Shown here: positions 49,106 to 58,839 of the stretch, piece after piece
How positions within the stretch are numbered: position 1 is the stretch's first letter
Layout: every line of letters begins with the position of its first letter
Assembly (NCBI GenBank): GCA_029689965.1
Contig: CP121450.1
Location: 2,790,001 to 2,854,000 of the forward strand
Origin: Curtobacterium flaccumfaciens
GTDB taxonomy: Bacteria; Actinomycetota; Actinomycetes; Actinomycetales; Microbacteriaceae
Length of the DNA stretch: 64,000 bases
Reading direction: 5' to 3'
Notes under the pieces: model-generated
Seen by the model: only the letters and a program-made list of their open reading frames with translations
The model's database searches: none
Told to the model about the DNA's origin: nothing
Translations under genes and position numbers: made by a program

Positions 49106-50789
49106 ATGACCGCCACGCTCGTCGCCAAGGGGCTCGCCGGTGGCTACGCCGCTCGCACGCTGTTCGACTCCCTCGACCTCACCGTCGCTCCCGGGGACGT
49201 GATCGGCGTCGTCGGTGTGAACGGTGCCGGCAAGTCGACACTGTTGCGGCTCCTCGCCGGTGTGGACGAGCCGCTCGCCGGCACCGTGTCGCTCGCGCCG
49301 ACGGACGCGTTCGTCGGCTGGCTGCCGCAGGAGCACGAGCGCGTCGAGGGCGAGACCGTCGCCGCGTACATCGCGCGCCGGACCGGCTGCGCCGAGGCCA
49401 CCGCGACCATGGACGCCGCCGCCGCGGCGCTCGGCCGGCCCGACGCGGGCGACGACGCCGGCGACGCGTACTCCGCGGCGCTCGACCGGTGGCTCGCGGC
49501 AGGCGCGGCGGACCTCGACGAACGGATCCCCGTCGTGCTCGCCGAACTCGGCCTCGCGGTCGGGACGGACGACGACGGGGTCGGCCCGGACTCCTTGATG
49601 ACGGGGTTGTCGGGCGGACAGGCCGCCCGGTCGGACTCGCTGCGCTCCTGCTGTCCCGGTTCGACGTCGTCCTGCTCGACGAGCCCACGAACGACCTCGA
49701 CCTGGACGGACTCGACCGGCTGGAGGCCTTCGTGCGAGGACTGCGGGGCGGTGTCGTGCTCGTCAGCCACGACCGGGAGTTCCTGGCACGGTCCGTCACG
49801 GCGGTCCTGGAGCTCGACCTCGCACAGTCGTCCAACCGGCTGTTCGGCGGCGGCTACGACTCCTACCTGGAAGAGCGCGAGATCGCCCGGCAGCACCGGC
49901 GCGACGCCTACGAGGAGTACGCCGCCACGAAGGCCGACCTGGTGTCCCGGGCGCGGACGCAGCGGGAGTGGTCGAGTCAGGGCGTGCGCAACGCCATGCG
50001 GAAGAACCCCGACAACGACAAGATCCGACGCCGAGCTGCGAGCGAGTCGAGCGAGAAGCAGGCGCAGAAGGTCCGGCAGATGGAGTCCCGGATCGCCCGC
50101 CTCGACGAGGTCGAGGAGCCGCGCAAGGAGTGGCAGCTCGCGTTCACGATCGGCAGCGCGCCCCGCTCGTCGGCGGTCGTCGCGACCCTGTCCGACGCCA
50201 CGTTCACACAGGGAGCGTTCACCCTCGGCCCGGTGTCGCTGCAGGTCGACGGCGGTGACCGCATCGGCATCACCGGACCGAACGGCGCGGGCAAGTCCAC
50301 CCTGCTCCGAGCACTGCTCGGCAAGCAGGCACCGTCGACCGGCACGGCGTCACTGGGGTCGAGCGTCGCGATCGGTGAGATCGACCAGGCTCGCGCGGCC
50401 TTCACCGGCGAGCAGCCGCTGGCGGCCGCGTTCGAGGCGATCGTCCCCGAGTACACGACGGCGGACGTCCGGACCCTGCTCGCCAAGTTCGGGCTGAAGG
50501 CGGACCACGTCGGCCGTCCGGCCAGCGCGCTCTCCCCGGTGAGCGCACCCGCGCGGGGCTCGCGCTGCTGCAGGCCCGCGGGGTGAACGTCCTCGTGCTC
50601 GACGAGCCCACGAACCACCTCGACCTGGCGGCGATCGAGCAGCTCGAACAGGCACTCGAGTCCTACGACGGCACCCTGCTGCTCGTGACCCACGACCGCC
50701 GGATGCTGGAGACGGTCCGGCTCGACCGGCAGTGGCGCGTCGAGGGCGGCCGCGTCGTCGAAGGGATGGCGACACGGGATCCCGCGTAG
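49106..50789 (+). CDS. ABC-F type ATPase, frame broken
   Basis: About 561 aa, two ABC domains without membrane segments. Domain 1: Walker A VGVNGAGKSTLL, signature LSGGQAARVGL (hidden by a shift near 49632), Walker B VVLLDEPTNDLD. A charged linker (ARQHRRDAYEEYAATKADL) leads to domain 2: GPNGAGKSTLL, a signature broken near 50537, LVLDEPTNHLDL and VTHDRRML. ABC-F proteins act on the ribosome, in translation control or antibiotic protection. Start ATG 49106. Confidence 0.9.
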
Positions 50790-50818
50790 GCTCCTCCTGA
50801 CGAGCGAGGGGACGAGCG

Positions 50819-51807
50819 ATGCGTCGGAGGGCCTGGATCGCGACCGCAGCAGCGGCGGCGCTCGTGGTCGGCGTCGGGGTGGGCATCACCGTCGGACGTG
50901 ACGCGCGAGAGACGCCGGACACGCCGGGCGCGTCGAAGCCCACGCGCATCGCCGTGGTCACACCCACCCCGGCACCCGCCGACGTCCCTGCTGCGCCGTC
51001 GCAGGCTGCCCTCGCACGGCTGCCGCTCGCCTACCACGACGCGGTCGTCCCGCAACTCCTCGACGGCAGCCAGGTCGGGCCCGAGGACACCTGGCAGAGG
51101 GCCACCCCCAAGGCACCCCTCGTGGCACTGTACGCCAGCACGGACGCAGACGCCCGTCCGGTGGCGGCGCTGTCGCACCTGGTGTCCACGATCGACCGAC
51201 CTACCGCGACCGCCGTGTGGGGTCGCTCCCCCGGCGCGGACGGCGGCATGTTGCTGGTGTCGACGCCGGCGCGGAACCGGACACCGGGCGACGGCGGCAA
51301 CGCGCGTGCGCCGAGCGCGACGTTCGCTTGGGCGCGTGCCGTCGACTTCACCGTCACCGCGACGGACCGTGCGATCCGGGTGGACACTGCCACCAGCACC
51401 GTGTCCGTCGTCGACCGGGCCGGCCGGACCATCGCGAGCGAGCCCGCGCGGCTCGGCACGCCCGAGGATCCCACGCCGATCGACACGGCGACCTACGTCG
51501 AGGCCGCCTACGTCGACGCTCGAGTCACCTACACGCAGGGCAACCCGATCATCCTGACGGGGCGCACTCCTCGACGATCCCGTCCTACGGCGGCAACGCG
51601 GCACTGACCGCCTTCCATTATTACCCGGACCCGACCGGCGGCTCGCACGGGTGCGTCCGGATCTCCGCGGCGATGACGCGGACGCTCGCGGCGCTCCCCG
51701 TCGGGACGGCCATCCGCTTCGGCGAGTTCGGTCACGCGGTGCGGTCGCCGTCGTGGGAGAAGCTGGACGTCCACTGCCCCCGCACCAGCAGCGCGAGTTC
51801 CCGATGA
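50819..51807 (+). CDS. L,D-transpeptidase (YkuD), frame broken
   Basis: About 329 aa, exported cell-wall enzyme. ATG at 50819; signal helix WIATAAAAALVVGVGVGITVG. The catalytic block H...SHGCVRIS is seen in FHYYPDPTGGSHGCVR (Cys nucleophile). A missing base near 51567 separates ILTG from HSSTIPSYGGNAAL. It cross-links peptidoglycan by 3-3 bonds or attaches proteins. Confidence 0.87.
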
Positions 51808-51936
51808 GCCGCAGTGGCACGGCACGCGCTCCTGGACGGGCCCGCAGCCAGATGTGCTCGCCGAGCCGTACCGGCGGGTGAGCAGAGCGAGGGACTCGTC
51901 GATCTTCGTGCCGCCGTGCTGCCGGAGGTCGCCCGA

Positions 51937-52461
51937 TCAGCCTCTCGCGGTCGGGCGGAGACCGAGCCGCTCGACGACCTCGGCGCTCTCCTCCTCCGGC
52001 GTTCGGTCCGCCGCGACCGTGATGTGCACCTCGTCGTCCTGCGGCGGCTCCAGCGTGGCGAGCTGCGACGCCAGCAACGACGTCGGCATGAAGTGTCCCG
52101 AGCGCTGGGACATCCGGGTCTCGATCAGGTCCCCGGTACCCGCCACGTGCACGAACACGACCCCGGGCGCGCGGAGCACGTCGCGGTAGGAGCGCTTCAG
52201 CGCCGAGCAGGTCACGACGCCCGGCGTTCCGGCGTCCAGGTGCGATCGGATCCACGTCGCGACGACGTCGAGCCACGGCCAGCGGTCCTCGTCCGTCAGG
52301 GGCGTGCCGGCGTGCATCTTGTCGACGTTCGCCTGCGGGTGCATCGCGTCGCCCTCTGCGAAGTCCCACCCGAGCTGCTCGGCGACGCTCGCGGCGACCG
52401 TCGACTTGCCCGAACCGGAGACGCCCATCACCACGAGGACGCGTGCATCGATGCCGCTCAA
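51937..52461 (-). CDS. gntK: Gluconokinase
   Basis: 174 aa, intact. Phosphorylates gluconate to 6-phosphogluconate. Walker A VMGVSGSGKST, then GDAMHPQANVDKMHAGTPLTDEDRWPWLD and CSALKRSYRDVLR, all typical of GntK. TTG start at 52461 overlaps the gntP stop (TTGA), coupling the two. Regulated with gntP by the divergent GntR. Confidence 0.93.
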   Translation of the reverse strand: MSGIDARVLVVMGVSGSGKSTVAASVAEQLGWDFAEGDAMHPQANVDKMHAGTPLTDEDRWPWLDVVATWIRSHLDAGTPGVVTCSALKRSYRDVLRAPGVVFVHVAGTGDLIETRMSQRSGHFMPTSLLASQLATLEPPQDDEVHITVAADRTPEEESAEVVERLGLRPTARG

Positions 52462-54002
52462 TGGATGAACACCCCCGCGAGCAGGACGCCGAGCAGGCCG
52501 AACACCGAGATGAGGCACTCGAGCATCGTCCACGTCTTGAAGGTCTGCCCGACGGTGGTGTTGAGGTACCCCTTCACGAGCCAGAACCCGGCGTCGTTCA
52601 CGTGCGACAGGAACACCGAGCCGGCACCGATCGCGAGCACGAGCAGCGAGGTCATCGGCGAGGACAGGTCGTGTGCGATGGGCGCCATGATGCCCGCGGC
52701 GGTCACCGTGGCGACCGTCGCGGACCCGGTCGCCACGCGCACGAGCGCCGAGACGACCCACGCCACGAGCAGCACGGAGATCCCGGAGTCCTTCACGGCG
52801 TCGGCGATCACCCCGCCGATGCCGGTGTCGATGAGGACCTGCTTGAACCCACCGCCGGCTCCGACGATGAGGAGCACGCCGGCGACCGGCGGCAGCGCGC
52901 TCTCGAGCGACTTCGACACGGCGGACCGGTCCATGCCGCCGCCGAGGGCGAAGAACACCATGGCGTAGACCGCGGCGATCCCGATCGCGATCATCGGCGA
53001 CCCGAGGAAGTCGAGCAGGCTGACCCACGAGCCGGACGCGTTCGGCGCCGTCGCCTCGCGGATCGCCTGGGCGAGCATGAGCACGACCGGCAGCAGGATG
53101 CCGATCAGGGCGACCGCGAAGGACGGGCTGCGCGGTTCGCTGATGACGCGGGTGAAGTCGCTCTTGCCGTGGGGCAGGGAGGCGGTGTCCTGCGTGGCGG
53201 GACCGCGCCGTGCCTCCCGTCCTTCGTGCGCCGGGTCCTGCGAACCGGAGCCGCCGCCACCACGCGACCCGAAGAGGTCCGGCGCGGGGATGTCGACCCA
53301 GCGTGCCGCGAAGCGGGCGAAGACCGGGCCGGACAGCACGATGACCGGGATGGCGAGCACGATGCCGAAGGCGAGGGTCGTGCCGAGGTTCGCGCCGACC
53401 GTCGAGATCGCGACGAGGGGACCGGGGTGGGGCGGGACGAAGGCGTGCATCGTCGAGAGGCCGACGAGGGCGGGCACGGCGATCCTCATGATCGGGACGG
53501 AGCTGCGCTTGGCCACCAGGACGATGATCGGGATGAGCAGGACGAGGCCGACCTCGAAGAACATCGGCAGGCCGATCAGCGCGCCGATGAGGGCCATCGT
53601 CCACGGCAGCGCCGCCTTCGACGACCTCCGCACGAGGGTGTCCACGACGCGGTCCGCAGCACCGGAGTCGACGAGCATCTTGCCGAACATCGACCCGAGG
53701 CCGACGAGGATACCGACGCTCGTCATGGTCGCGCCGAACCCGTTCCCGAAGCTCGTGACCGCCTTGTCCGGGGCGAGGCCGGCACCGATGCCGACGCCCA
53801 GCGCGCCGATCGTCAACGCGATGAAGGGGTGCACCTTGAGCCAGGTGATGAGCGCGATGATGACGACGATGCCGATAACCGCCGCGATGACGAGCTGTGC
53901 GACGGGGCCGGACGGGTCGACGGTGTCGGTTCCGCCGCCCTCCGCTGCGAGGACGGTGGCCGCGTGGGCCGTGGCCACGTGGGCCGGGAGCGCGTGAGGC
54001 AT
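52458..54002 (-). CDS. gntP: Gluconate permease
   Basis: 514 aa, intact, GntP family with about 12 helices (ATMTSVGILVGLGSMFGKML, AFVPPHPGPLVAISTVGANLGT, SGSATVATVTAAGIMAPI, SHVNDAGFWLVKGY). A poorly conserved cytoplasmic loop near residues 240-280 (GSRGGGGSGSQDP...ATQDTASLPHGK) includes an in-frame piece of the GGAGGC repeat family. ATG at 54002. Confidence 0.93.
   Translation of the reverse strand: MPHALPAHVATAHAATVLAAEGGGTDTVDPSGPVAQLVIAAVIGIVVIIALITWLKVHPFIALTIGALGVGIGAGLAPDKAVTSFGNGFGATMTSVGILVGLGSMFGKMLVDSGAADRVVDTLVRRSSKAALPWTMALIGALIGLPMFFEVGLVLLIPIIVLVAKRSSVPIMRIAVPALVGLSTMHAFVPPHPGPLVAISTVGANLGTTLAFGIVLAIPVIVLSGPVFARFAARWVDIPAPDLFGSRGGGGSGSQDPAHEGREARRGPATQDTASLPHGKSDFTRVISEPRSPSFAVALIGILLPVVLMLAQAIREATAPNASGSWVSLLDFLGSPMIAIGIAAVYAMVFFALGGGMDRSAVSKSLESALPPVAGVLLIVGAGGGFKQVLIDTGIGGVIADAVKDSGISVLLVAWVVSALVRVATGSATVATVTAAGIMAPIAHDLSSPMTSLLVLAIGAGSVFLSHVNDAGFWLVKGYLNTTVGQTFKTWTMLECLISVFGLLGVLLAGVFIH
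53193..53222. repeat. GGAGGC-family element inside gntP
   Basis: 30 nt matching 25 of 30 bases of the arm at 30077-30106. It is read in frame in gntP as part of GREARRGPATQ, in a loop between helices. Confidence 0.6.
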
Positions 54003-54090
54003 CGGTGCCCCTTCCTGGAGCCGCTGCCGCGCGGCTCCGTCGCCTTCGTGTCGAGTGCGGTCTGGCGCACGAGGTGCCGACCGTCAATAA

Positions 54091-54104
54091 TCTGATTAAT
54101 CAGA
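54091..54104. promoter_or_regulatory. Palindromic operator of the gnt genes
   Basis: Perfect 14-bp palindrome TCTGATTAATCAGA, strikingly AT-rich in this genome, 89 bp before gntP and 105 bp before gntR. Its form fits a GntR-family operator controlling both directions. Confidence 0.65.
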
Positions 54105-54208
54105 CTATACGACGATCCACCGCGCGGCACCCGCCCTCGCTCGCAGTCTGCCGATTCGATGGACACCGCGTCACACCCGCCACGTGACGCGTACTGCATG
54201 GAGGAACG

Positions 54209-54906
54209 ATGCCGACCGCACGCGGACTGCACGCACAGGTGCTCGACACGCTCGGACGGCGCATCGTCGACGGTGCGCTCGCCCCCGGCACGGTCGTGCG
54301 CCCGACGCGGTCGCGGACGAGTTCGGTGTCTCGCGATCGGTCGTCCGGGAGGCCTTGCGCGTCCTGCAGTCGCTCGGACTCGTCGAGCCCCGGCAGCGCG
54401 TCGGGACCCAGGTGCTCGGCATCGGGTCGTGGGAGCTCCTCGCACCGACGGTCATCCGGTGGCGCGGCGATTCGCCGTCGTACTTCGTCCAGCAGCGGGA
54501 GCTCCTCGAGCTGCGGCTCGGCGTCGAACCCGTCGCTGCGACGCTGGCCGCCGGGACGCCCGGAGCGGCAGCGGTGCTCGACGCGGCGTCGGACATGCTC
54601 GGTGCCTGCGCGCGGGAGGACAGCCGCGCCTACCTCGAGGCCGACGTGCGGTTCCACCGCGCCCTGCTCGCGGCCTCCGGCAACGCGGTGTTCACGCACT
54701 TCGCCGGCACCGTCGAGGCGTTGCTCCGCACGCGCACCTCCGAGTCGCGGGACACGATCACGCGGTGGACCAGGGACGCCGCCGCACGGCACGTCGCGGT
54801 CGGGCGGGCGCTCGTCGCCGGCGACGCCGCGGCCGCCTCGGCGGCGGCCGGCGAGCTGGTGCGCGTGACGCGCGACGAGTTCATCGCCGAGGCGCCGTCC
54901 GCCTGA
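54209..54906 (+). CDS. gntR: FadR/GntR-family regulator of gluconate genes, frame broken
   Basis: About 232 aa. ATG at 54209 behind GGAGGAACG. GntR winged helix with AVADEFGVSRSVVREALRVLQSLGLVEPRQRVGT; a missing C near 54306 hides the start of this helix. The C-terminal FCD domain has REDSRAYLEADVRFHRALLAASGNAVF, with metal-binding Asp and His. Divergent from gntP. Confidence 0.9.
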
Positions 54907-54952
54907 CGGCGGCGCGGCCCGCGGCGGCGCACGCCCGCGCGCGCCCCGCGCC

Positions 54953-55249
54953 CGTTCCTTCCCATGACGCGGGACCTGGGATGCCGAATCGCGCGTAGGA
55001 GACATGAAGAACCAGTCCCCTACGCGCGAAACCACCACCTAGGCGCGAAACGCCCGCCTACGAGCGGCTTCGTGGGGTCGACGCGACCCGGCGACGGCCT
55101 GGAGGCACGGTGCGGGCCCGCCACGCGCCTCCAGTGCGGTACCCGCGCACGTTCCTTCCCATCACACGCGACCTGGGATGCCGAATCGCGCGTAGGAGAC
55201 ATGAAGAAACAGTCTCCTACGCGCGAAACGACCACCTACGCGCGGAACG
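54953..55249. repeat. Two 100-bp direct repeats with a 14-bp stem
   Basis: Copies at 54953-55052 and 55150-55249, about 90 percent identical, 197 bp apart. Each contains GGATGCCGAATCGCGCGTAGG and a stem CGCGCGTAGGAGAC / GTCTCCTACGCGCG with an 11-nt loop (perfect at 55187-55225). This is part of the 385-bp space without a gene between convergent gntR and the GNAT gene. Confidence 0.7.
55096..55137. repeat. GGAGGC-family hairpin repeat, copy 5
   Basis: CTGGAGGCACGGTGCGGG / CCCGCCACGCGCCTCCAG, between the two 100-bp direct repeats. Confidence 0.65.
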
Positions 55250-55290
55250 GCTCCCCACGCGCGGAACGGCTCCCTACGCGCGGAAGCGCC
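55217..55290. repeat. Degenerate 19-bp tandem repeat
   Basis: About four units of CTACGCGCGGAACGGCTCC type, ending at the stop of the GNAT gene. Confidence 0.6.
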
Positions 55291-55291
55291 C

Positions 55292-55894
55292 CTACCGGCG
55301 CGCGAAGAGGCGCGGGCCGCGCAGGCGCAGGCGCATCGTCACCGTGCCGAGCCACCGGTCGTACTTGTAGCCGACCTTGCCCATCCGGCCGACCTCCTCG
55401 AAGCCGAGCCGCTCGTGCAGCCGGATCGACGCCTCGGCCTGACGGTCGGCGATGACCGCGACGACCTCGCGCACGCTGGCGGCGCGGCACTCGTCGAGCA
55501 GCGCTTCCATGAGGGCCCGCCCGAGGCCCTTCCCACCGGACGCTGCGCCGAGGTAGATCGAGTCCTCGACGACGCGGTTCGACCGGTCCCGAGGGTTCCA
55601 CGCGTCCACCAGGGCGTACCCGAGGATCTGCCCGGACGGGTTCACGGCGACCAGGAACGGGAGCCGCCGCTTCCGGATGTCGTCGTACCGGTGCTTCCAG
55701 GCGGCGAAGGTGAACGCCGACGCGTCGAAGGTCACCGAGGAGTTGCGGACGTAGTGCGTGTGGATCTCGCGGACGTCGGGCAGGTCCGTGGGCTCCGCGG
55801 CACGGATCGTGTACGTGAACGCGGCCTCGGGCGGAACCGGGGCGCGCAGGTGTCGCGGCAGGACCCGCCGCCGCTGGTATTCCTCCTCGAGCAC
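55292..55894 (-). CDS. GNAT acetyltransferase (phosphinothricin-acetyltransferase-like)
   Basis: 200 aa, intact, GTG at 55894. [28 protein letters not shown] opens the fold; the acetyl-CoA loop reads [14 protein letters not shown], later [23 protein letters not shown]-like members acetylate amino-acid analogues. It appears joined to ung in one open frame only because of a missing base in ung. Confidence 0.85.
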   Translation of the reverse strand: MLEEEYQRRRVLPRHLRAPVPPEAAFTYTIRAAEPTDLPDVREIHTHYVRNSSVTFDASAFTFAAWKHRYDDIRKRRLPFLVAVNPSGQILGYALVDAWNPRDRSNRVVEDSIYLGAASGGKGLGRALMEALLDECRAASVREVVAVIADRQAEASIRLHERLGFEEVGRMGKVGYKYDRWLGTVTMRLRLRGPRLFARR

Positions 55895-55904
55895 GCGTCC
55901 GAGC

Positions 55905-56608
55905 CTAGGCCGCGGCCGGGTCGCGGGTCCCGACGGAAGGGCCCAGTCGACGGGTGCCGCTCCCTGCGCGGCGAGCAACTCGTTCACCTGCGAGAACGGT
56001 CGACTGCCGAAGAACCCGCGCGACGCGCTGAGGGGCGACGGATGCGCCGACGCCACCACCGGGGTGTCACCGAGGAGCGGGCGGACGGAGCCCGCCTGTG
56101 CGCCCCAGAGCACCGCGACGAGGGGCTTCCCACGGCCGACGAGTGCTCGGACGGCCTGGTCGGTGACGGCTTCCCACCCCTTGCCCCGGTGACTCCCGGC
56201 ATCGCCCGCGTGCACGGTCAGCACCCGGTTGAGCAGCAGCACGCCCTGCGCGGACCAGGCTCGGAGGTCTCCGTGCACGGGCGGCGTCAGACCGAGGTCG
56301 GACTCCAGCTCGCGGTAGATGTTCGCCAGGCTGCGCGGAACCGGTCGCACGTGCGGGTCGACGGCGAACGACAGCCCGATCGGGTGTCCCGGTGTCGGGT
56401 ACGGGTCCTGCCCGATCACGAGCACCTTCACGTCGTCGAACGGGTCAGCGAACGCCCGGAGGACGTTGCTCCCCGCGGGCAGGTAGCGCCGACCGGCGGC
56501 GACCTCGTCGCGGAGCCAGTCGCCCATCCGGTGGACGTCGTCCTCGACCGGGCCGAGCGCTCGCGCCCAGCCCGGGTCGACGAGGTCCGCGAGGGGGCGG
56601 GGCTGCAC
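55905..56608 (-). CDS. ung: Uracil-DNA glycosylase, frame broken at the end
   Basis: About 234 aa; removes uracil from DNA. GTG at 56608 five nt after the peptidase stop. Water-activating loop [16 protein letters not shown] and Leu-loop [11 protein letters not shown]. Restoring one G near 55932 gives the end [14 protein letters not shown] and a TAG stop at 55905; without it the frame runs into the GNAT gene. Confidence 0.92.
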
Positions 56609-56612
56609 GGCT

Positions 56613-57335
56613 CTACGCCCCCATGGTCGCGACGGAGACCGACTCGTCACCGGCGACGACCCGCCAGACGCTGCCGGTGCCGCGGACCTCGAGCGCGCCC
56701 TCGCCGACGACGAGCGTGGTGTCCTCGTCGATGGCGATGCCCGCGGTGACGAACTCGGCCTCGGCGCTCGCGACGAGCCGGGCGAGCGTGCCGGCCTGGA
56801 CGGCGTGCACGTCGATGGTGAGGTCGACGAGCCCCAGCCCTTCGCGGAGCTCGACCTCGTCCAACCCCTCGGACGCGTCCTCGGGGCAGACCTCGACGCC
56901 GCCGATCCGCCACCCGCCGACGAGCGCCCGGTCGGACGCGATCATCGCCCCGGCCGAGTACCCGAGGTACGGCAGCCCGTCGGACACGAGCAGCCGGACC
57001 TGGTCGACGAGCGGAGCGACGGCGTCGAGGTAGTGCGGCGTGACGCCACCACCGACCACGAGGGCGTCGACGTCGCTGAGGACCGTGGTGCTGAAGGCCT
57101 CGCCCGGCGCGATCTCGGTGACGAGGACCTCGGCCTGGCGGGCGCCGCCGAGGACCTCGGCGATGTCGGCCGTGGACGGAGAGACGGGACCGGCGGACGC
57201 GCCGGCGACCGAGAGCAGTCCGATGCGCGGCACGGTCCGGCCGACGGCGGCCGACCGTGCGGTGGCCTCGGCGAGGAACGGCGCGGCGGCGTCCGAACCG
57301 GCGAACGGCCCGCCGCCGACGAGGTGGATGCTCAC
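56613..57335 (-). CDS. Peptidase S51 (peptidase E/cyanophycinase-like) protein
   Basis: 240 aa, intact, GTG at 57335 overlapping the upstream stop. Class I glutamine-amidotransferase-like fold: [25 protein letters not shown] and the nucleophile Ser in YLGYSAGAM. Family members cleave Asp-X dipeptides or cyanophycin. Operon with a phosphoribosyltransferase and ung. Confidence 0.88.
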   Translation of the reverse strand: MSIHLVGGGPFAGSDAAAPFLAEATARSAAVGRTVPRIGLLSVAGASAGPVSPSTADIAEVLGGARQAEVLVTEIAPGEAFSTTVLSDVDALVVGGGVTPHYLDAVAPLVDQVRLLVSDGLPYLGYSAGAMIASDRALVGGWRIGGVEVCPEDASEGLDEVELREGLGLVDLTIDVHAVQAGTLARLVASAEAEFVTAGIAIDEDTTLVVGEGALEVRGTGSVWRVVAGDESVSVATMGA

Positions 57336-57865
57336 GACTCGGCCGTCACCGGGGCGAGGGCACTCCACGGGAAGGTGATCCACCCGTCGACACGTCGCCA
57401 CACGTGGTCGGGCTCGAGCACCGTGCCGGGCTTGGAGTACAGGCAGGCGCTGCGGACGTCGGCGCCGGCGTCCCGGATGATGTCGACCACGAGGCGCAGC
57501 GTGCGGCCGGAGTCGGACACGTCGTCGACCACGAGCACGCGCTTGCCGGCGAGGCTCGGGGCGTCGAGGGCCGGTGCCAGCACGACCGGCTCGTCGAGGC
57601 GCTGCTCGACGTCGGTGTAGAACTCGACGTTGATCGAGCCGCACTCCTTGGTGCCGAGCGCGTAGGCGACGGCTCCGGCGATGATGAGACCACCGCGGGC
57701 CACCGCGACGACGACCTCGGGCTCGAAGCCGGAGGACAGGACGTCCTTGGCGAGCAGGCGTGCAGCGTCACCGAACTCGAGCCACCCGAGCACCTCCGGC
57801 CTGCTCGTCACGGTCACGGTCGAGGGAGCCTGGGCGGGTGCCCCGGAGTCGCTGCTGATCGGCAT
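57332..57865 (-). CDS. Phosphoribosyltransferase
   Basis: 177 aa, intact, ATG at 57865. Type I PRTase PRPP loop VLVVDDVSDSGRTL; ARGGLIIAGAVAYALG is the PPi loop region. Likely a purine or xanthine-type phosphoribosyltransferase of actinobacteria; exact base unknown. Confidence 0.9.
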   Translation of the reverse strand: MPISSDSGAPAQAPSTVTVTSRPEVLGWLEFGDAARLLAKDVLSSGFEPEVVVAVARGGLIIAGAVAYALGTKECGSINVEFYTDVEQRLDEPVVLAPALDAPSLAGKRVLVVDDVSDSGRTLRLVVDIIRDAGADVRSACLYSKPGTVLEPDHVWRRVDGWITFPWSALAPVTAES

Positions 57866-57931
57866 CCGACCACGGTAGCGGCACGGACCCCGCGCCCGCG
57901 ACCCGCATGTGCCGCCCGGGCGCGTGCGGAC

Positions 57932-57981
57932 CCGCCCACGTGCGGACGGCCCACGTGCGGACGGCGCACGTGCGGACGGCC
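57932..57981. repeat. 15-bp tandem repeat
   Basis: Three copies of CCCACGTGCGGACGG type, each with a CACGTG core, between the SDR gene end and the phosphoribosyltransferase start. Confidence 0.7.
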
Positions 57982-57986
57982 CGGCG

Positions 57987-58757
57987 CTACGGCCGGGCGT
58001 GAGCCGACCGCGCGCGAGCCTGTGCTGCGCGGACTGCGCCACGGGCCGGATCGTCACGAGGTCGAGGTTCACGTGCGCCGGCAGCTCGACCGCGTGCACG
58101 ATCGCCTCGGCGACGTCCTCGGCCACGAGCGGCTCCGGCACGTCGTCGTACACCGCCGCGGCCTTCTCGGCGTCGCCCCGGAACCGGGTCAGCGCGAACT
58201 CGTCGGTCTTCACCAGGCCGGGGGCGATCTCGACGACCGGATCGGCTCGCCGTTCAGCTCGAGCCGGAGCGCCGCGACCAGGGCGTGCTCGGCGAACTTC
58301 GCGGCGTTGTACCCGCCGCCGTTCTCGTAGGCCACGTGTCCCGCCGTGCTCGTCACGGTGACGATGTCCGCGCTCCCCGCGGACAGGGCACGACGACGCA
58401 GGTGCGGGAGGAGCGCGGCGACGACACGCTTCGTGCCGATCACGTTCACCTCGAACATCGCGCGCCAGTCGTCCACGTCGGACTCCTCGACGCTCGCCGA
58501 GCCGAAGGCACCGCCGGCGTTGTTCACGAGCACGTCCGCTCCCCGAGCTCCTCGACCCGGGCGGCGAGCGCCTCGACGTCGGTCGGGTCGGTGATGTCCG
58601 CGACGAGCACGTCCGTCCCCGTCGAGCCGGCGAGCGCCGAGAGCTTCGACTCCCGCCGGGCGACGGCGAGGACCTCCCAGCCGCGGTCACGGAACAGCCG
58701 GACGGTGGCCGCCCCGATGCCCGAGCTCGCTCCGGTGACGACTGCGCGACGTGCCAT
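57987..58757 (-). CDS. Short-chain dehydrogenase/reductase, frame broken
   Basis: About 257 aa, ATG at 58757 behind GGAGGAAG. Cofactor loop VVTGASSGIGAATV, NNAGGAFG, catalytic YNAAK in GGGYNAAKFAEHAL (Tyr and Lys), and VVEIAPGLVKTDEFA. Shifts near 58540 and 58240. The stop given (TAG at 57987) needs one more base near 58005; otherwise the frame runs on towards the next gene. Confidence 0.85.
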
Positions 58758-58839
58758 GTGCTTCCTCCAGTGCTGGGACCCAGATGTCCTGACCACGGTA
58801 CCGATCGAGCAAGGTCACGATCAGGTAACGTGACGGGCG

